Shown: positions 5,756-7,310 of the stretch, piece after piece | Numbering within the stretch: position 1 is the first letter of the stretch | Layout of the letters: each line of letters opens with the position of its first letter | DNA from: an uncultured Bacilli bacterium | GTDB lineage: Bacteria > Bacillota_I > Bacilli_A > RF39 > UBA660 | Assembly (NCBI GenBank): GCA_947630205.1 | Contig: CANRGW010000059.1 | Span: 1-7,310 of the forward strand | Length of the DNA stretch: 7,310 nt | Reading direction: 5' to 3' | Notes under the pieces: model-generated | The model's database searches: none | Told to the model about the DNA's origin: nothing | The model's input: the letters and a program-made list of their open reading frames with translations, nothing else | Translations under genes and position numbers: made by a program

Positions 5756-6601
5756 CTATCGCCTCCTACTATATTTTGTATCTTCAATTAAATATAAATA
5801 ATTTTCATAACGACTTTTAAGTATTTCTTTCCTTGAAACGGCTTCTTTAACAGCACATTCTGTTTCTTTATCATGCATACAATCTTTAAAAGGACAAGGA
5901 TAATTTTTAAATTCTAAAAATGCATCCCGAACTTCTTTTTTCTCATAATTAGAAAAAGATAAAGCCGAAAAACCCGGAGTATCTAAAACGCGAATATTTC
6001 CAATATCTAATATTTCAATATGTCTAGTTGTATGTTTTCCTCTTCCAAGAGCAAGAGAAACTTCTCCTGTTTTTAAATTAAGTTCAGGAAATAAATTATT
6101 TAATAAAGTACTTTTGCCTGCTCCTGTTTGTCCTGTAAAAACGGTTACTTTATTTTTTAAAAGTTTTTTTATTTTTAAGATATCTGTATTTAAAACAACA
6201 TCATAACCTATTTTTTCATAATAAGTGATGATACTTTGATATTTTTTATATTCTAAATCTGTAAGTAAATCTCTTTTAGTTAAACAAATAACGGGTTTAA
6301 TATGATTAATTTCTAATTGCACTAATAATTTATCTAAAAGATTAGTACTAAAGTTAGGATATTTAAAACTAGTAATAACAAATGCTTGATCAATGTTAGC
6401 AACCATCGGTCTTATAATCATATTTTTGCGCGGTAATATCTCTTCAATAACACGCTTTTTTTCATCAATCAAGACAAAATCCCCTACCAAAGGTAGGGTT
6501 TTAAGATTTCTTAATTTGCCTCGTTCTTTGCAAGAAATAATTTCATCATTAATCTTGACAAAAAACTCATCACTTATAACTTTTACAACTTGTCCTTTCA
6601 T
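5756..6601 (-). CDS. rsgA: Small ribosomal subunit biogenesis GTPase RsgA (CpgA/YloQ)
   Basis: 281 residues, slightly shorter than the usual 290-300. RsgA binds the maturing 30S subunit and uses GTP hydrolysis to check or release it. The order is the family's hallmark: an N-terminal OB fold (about 1-60), a circularly permuted GTPase domain with G4 (TKRD, 108-111) before G1 (GQTGAGKS, 157-164), the switch GRGKHTTRH (186-194) and G3 (DTPG, 207-210), then a C-terminal zinc module with ligands C236, C241, H243 and C249 (C-x4-C-x-H-x5-C). All key residues are present. The ATG at 6601 has AGGAG only three bases upstream (6605-6609), overlapping the end region of prkC, so translation is probably coupled. 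In B. subtilis PrkC phosphorylates this GTPase (literature knowledge), which fits the adjacency. Confidence 0.97.
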   Translation of the reverse strand: MKGQVVKVISDEFFVKINDEIISCKERGKLRNLKTLPLVGDFVLIDEKKRVIEEILPRKNMIIRPMVANIDQAFVITSFKYPNFSTNLLDKLLVQLEINHIKPVICLTKRDLLTDLEYKKYQSIITYYEKIGYDVVLNTDILKIKKLLKNKVTVFTGQTGAGKSTLLNNLFPELNLKTGEVSLALGRGKHTTRHIEILDIGNIRVLDTPGFSALSFSNYEKKEVRDAFLEFKNYPCPFKDCMHDKETECAVKEAVSRKEILKSRYENYLYLIEDTKYSRRR

Positions 6602-6609
6602 AAACTCCT

Positions 6610-7310
6610 TTAATTTGTCCTATTCGTACTGCTATTACTACTATTATTGTTACTACTATTGCTATTGTTATTATTGCTGTTATCATTAGTATTACCATCA
6701 GTTGACGTTGTAATATCTTGTTTTTTAACAGCATATTCAATTTTTAAAGTTGCTCCTCGAACAATTGGAGTTTTTGGGGCTCTACTTTGACTTATAATAG
6801 TATTTTCAGGATATTCTTCACTTTGAACTGGTACAAAAGTAACATTGATACCATATTCTGTACAGAAATTATTAATTTCTTCAATTGACCAATTTTCATC
6901 AACAAAATCAGGATATTCATCAACAACATTCGGAATATATAAAGTTATTTTACTTCCTTTAGAAACTCTTGTTCCTGGTTCCACATCTTGTTTAATAATT
7001 TCTTGGTCGCCATATTCTTCTCCCTCTGGAATATCAATTTTTTCTATTGTAACATTTAAACCATATTGATTTTTTAAAATCGTTTGAACTTCAATGTAAT
7101 TACGTCCTTTATAATCTTCAATTGTATAAATTGTATCACCTAAAGACTCATAAAGATATATTTCGGTTCCTTTTTTAATTTTTCTACCAATCGAAGGTGA
7201 CGTTTTAGCAACTAAACCGGCTTCTATATTTTCATCACTTACTTGTCTTACTTCAATAGCAACCTTAAATCCCTTAGCCTTTAAAGTTTCCTCCGCCTTT
7301 TGAATAGTCA
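6610..7310 (-). CDS. prkC: PrkC-type Ser/Thr protein kinase, C-terminal PASTA region (partial, 5' end outside window)
   Basis: The open frame runs from the window edge to a TAA at 6612-6610, giving 232 visible residues with no start; the GTG at 6984 is an internal Val codon, not a start. I see three PASTA repeats: about residues 1-55 (first beta strand cut off), 57-129 and 130-194. Each has the repeat's typical order, an alpha helix (for example AEETLKAKGF), then a strand ending in a P-x-x-G-x-x-(V/I)-x-K-G-(T/S) turn. A low-complexity tail of 34 residues follows (14 Asn, 9 Ser, 6 Thr). PASTA repeats of PrkC lie outside the cell and bind muropeptides or peptidoglycan; the kinase and membrane segment would be upstream of the window. 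PASTA repeats also occur in penicillin-binding proteins, but the position directly before rsgA and rpe is the classical prkC neighbourhood. The stop lies 8 bases before rsgA. Confidence 0.88.
   Translation of the reverse strand, partial: TIQKAEETLKAKGFKVAIEVRQVSDENIEAGLVAKTSPSIGRKIKKGTEIYLYESLGDTIYTIEDYKGRNYIEVQTILKNQYGLNVTIEKIDIPEGEEYGDQEIIKQDVEPGTRVSKGSKITLYIPNVVDEYPDFVDENWSIEEINNFCTEYGINVTFVPVQSEEYPENTIISQSRAPKTPIVRGATLKIEYAVKKQDITTSTDGNTNDNSNNNNSNSSNNNSSNSSTNRTN
6613..6714 (-). repeat. Low-complexity Asn/Ser/Thr tail encoded by AAT/AAC/AGT-like triplets
   Basis: The last 34 codons of the PrkC-like gene are almost all Asn, Ser and Thr codons, forming an imperfect trinucleotide run (on the plus strand: att, gtt, act, gct in varied order). 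It lies after the last PASTA repeat, so it would be a flexible, hydrophilic end on the outer surface. The run is imperfect, which argues against a simple slipped-strand switch, but length variation between strains is likely. Confidence 0.8.

Noticed and set aside
6393..6689. 98-codon plus-strand open frame
   Set aside because: It is antisense to rsgA and the prkC tail; its Tyr/Cys-rich end is just the reverse of the Asn/Ser triplet run, and it has no family resemblance.
6610..6984. Separate small gene starting at GTG 6984
   Set aside because: The same frame stays open to the window edge with continuous PASTA repeats; the GTG is an internal Val in a conserved PASTA turn.
6845..7069. 74-codon plus-strand open frame
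   Set aside because: It lies opposite the PASTA repeats, which are clearly the coding strand, and has no ribosome binding site or known motif.

Overview
This is a very AT-rich window from a low-GC Gram-positive relative (Bacillota, or a Mollicutes-like uncultured Bacilli lineage). Three things point there: the strong A/T bias in codons and spacers, AGGAGG-type ribosome binding sites, and the gene order prkC-rsgA-rpe, which matches Bacillus subtilis and its relatives. Trp is read from TGG, and TAA, TAG and one TGA all act as plausible stops, so genetic code 11 fits. Every convincing gene lies on the minus strand, so transcription runs from high to low coordinates.

The right part (7310 to 3002) is a tight gene string. 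It starts with the extracellular PASTA end of a PrkC-type Ser/Thr kinase, cut by the window edge. Then come the ribosome-assembly GTPase RsgA, ribulose-phosphate 3-epimerase (Rpe), an adenosine-deaminase-fold protein that has lost most catalytic residues, and a long-form ribose-phosphate pyrophosphokinase (PRPP synthetase). Gaps are 8, about 0, 51 and 18 bases. The string ends at a hairpin terminator that contains the prs stop codon. Rpe feeds the pentose phosphate pool that PRPP synthetase uses, so the last three genes look like a pentose/purine metabolism set. The deaminase-like protein has no obvious chemistry and may be regulatory. The 51-base gap before it holds a good sigma-A promoter whose -10 box lies inside a perfect 16-base palindrome, so the last two genes may have their own control.

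The middle (about 2944 to 2658) is a self-contained transcription unit: a clear promoter, one small Flp-type (type IVb) pilin-like gene, and a 10-bp stem terminator. No tad/prepilin genes are present in the window.

The left part (2617 to 70) holds two overlapping M16-family peptidase-like genes that match the B. subtilis YmfF/YmfH pair, linked to 5-aminopentanol modification of elongation factor P. The first lacks the zinc site but keeps the C-terminal Arg/Tyr motif; the second keeps HxxEH. Bases 1-69 hold no gene I can establish.

Most of the window is housekeeping. The items most worth a second look are the degenerate deaminase next to PRPP synthetase with its palindromic promoter, and the lone pilin unit. 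I see no tRNA, rRNA, riboswitch, CRISPR array or mobile element.
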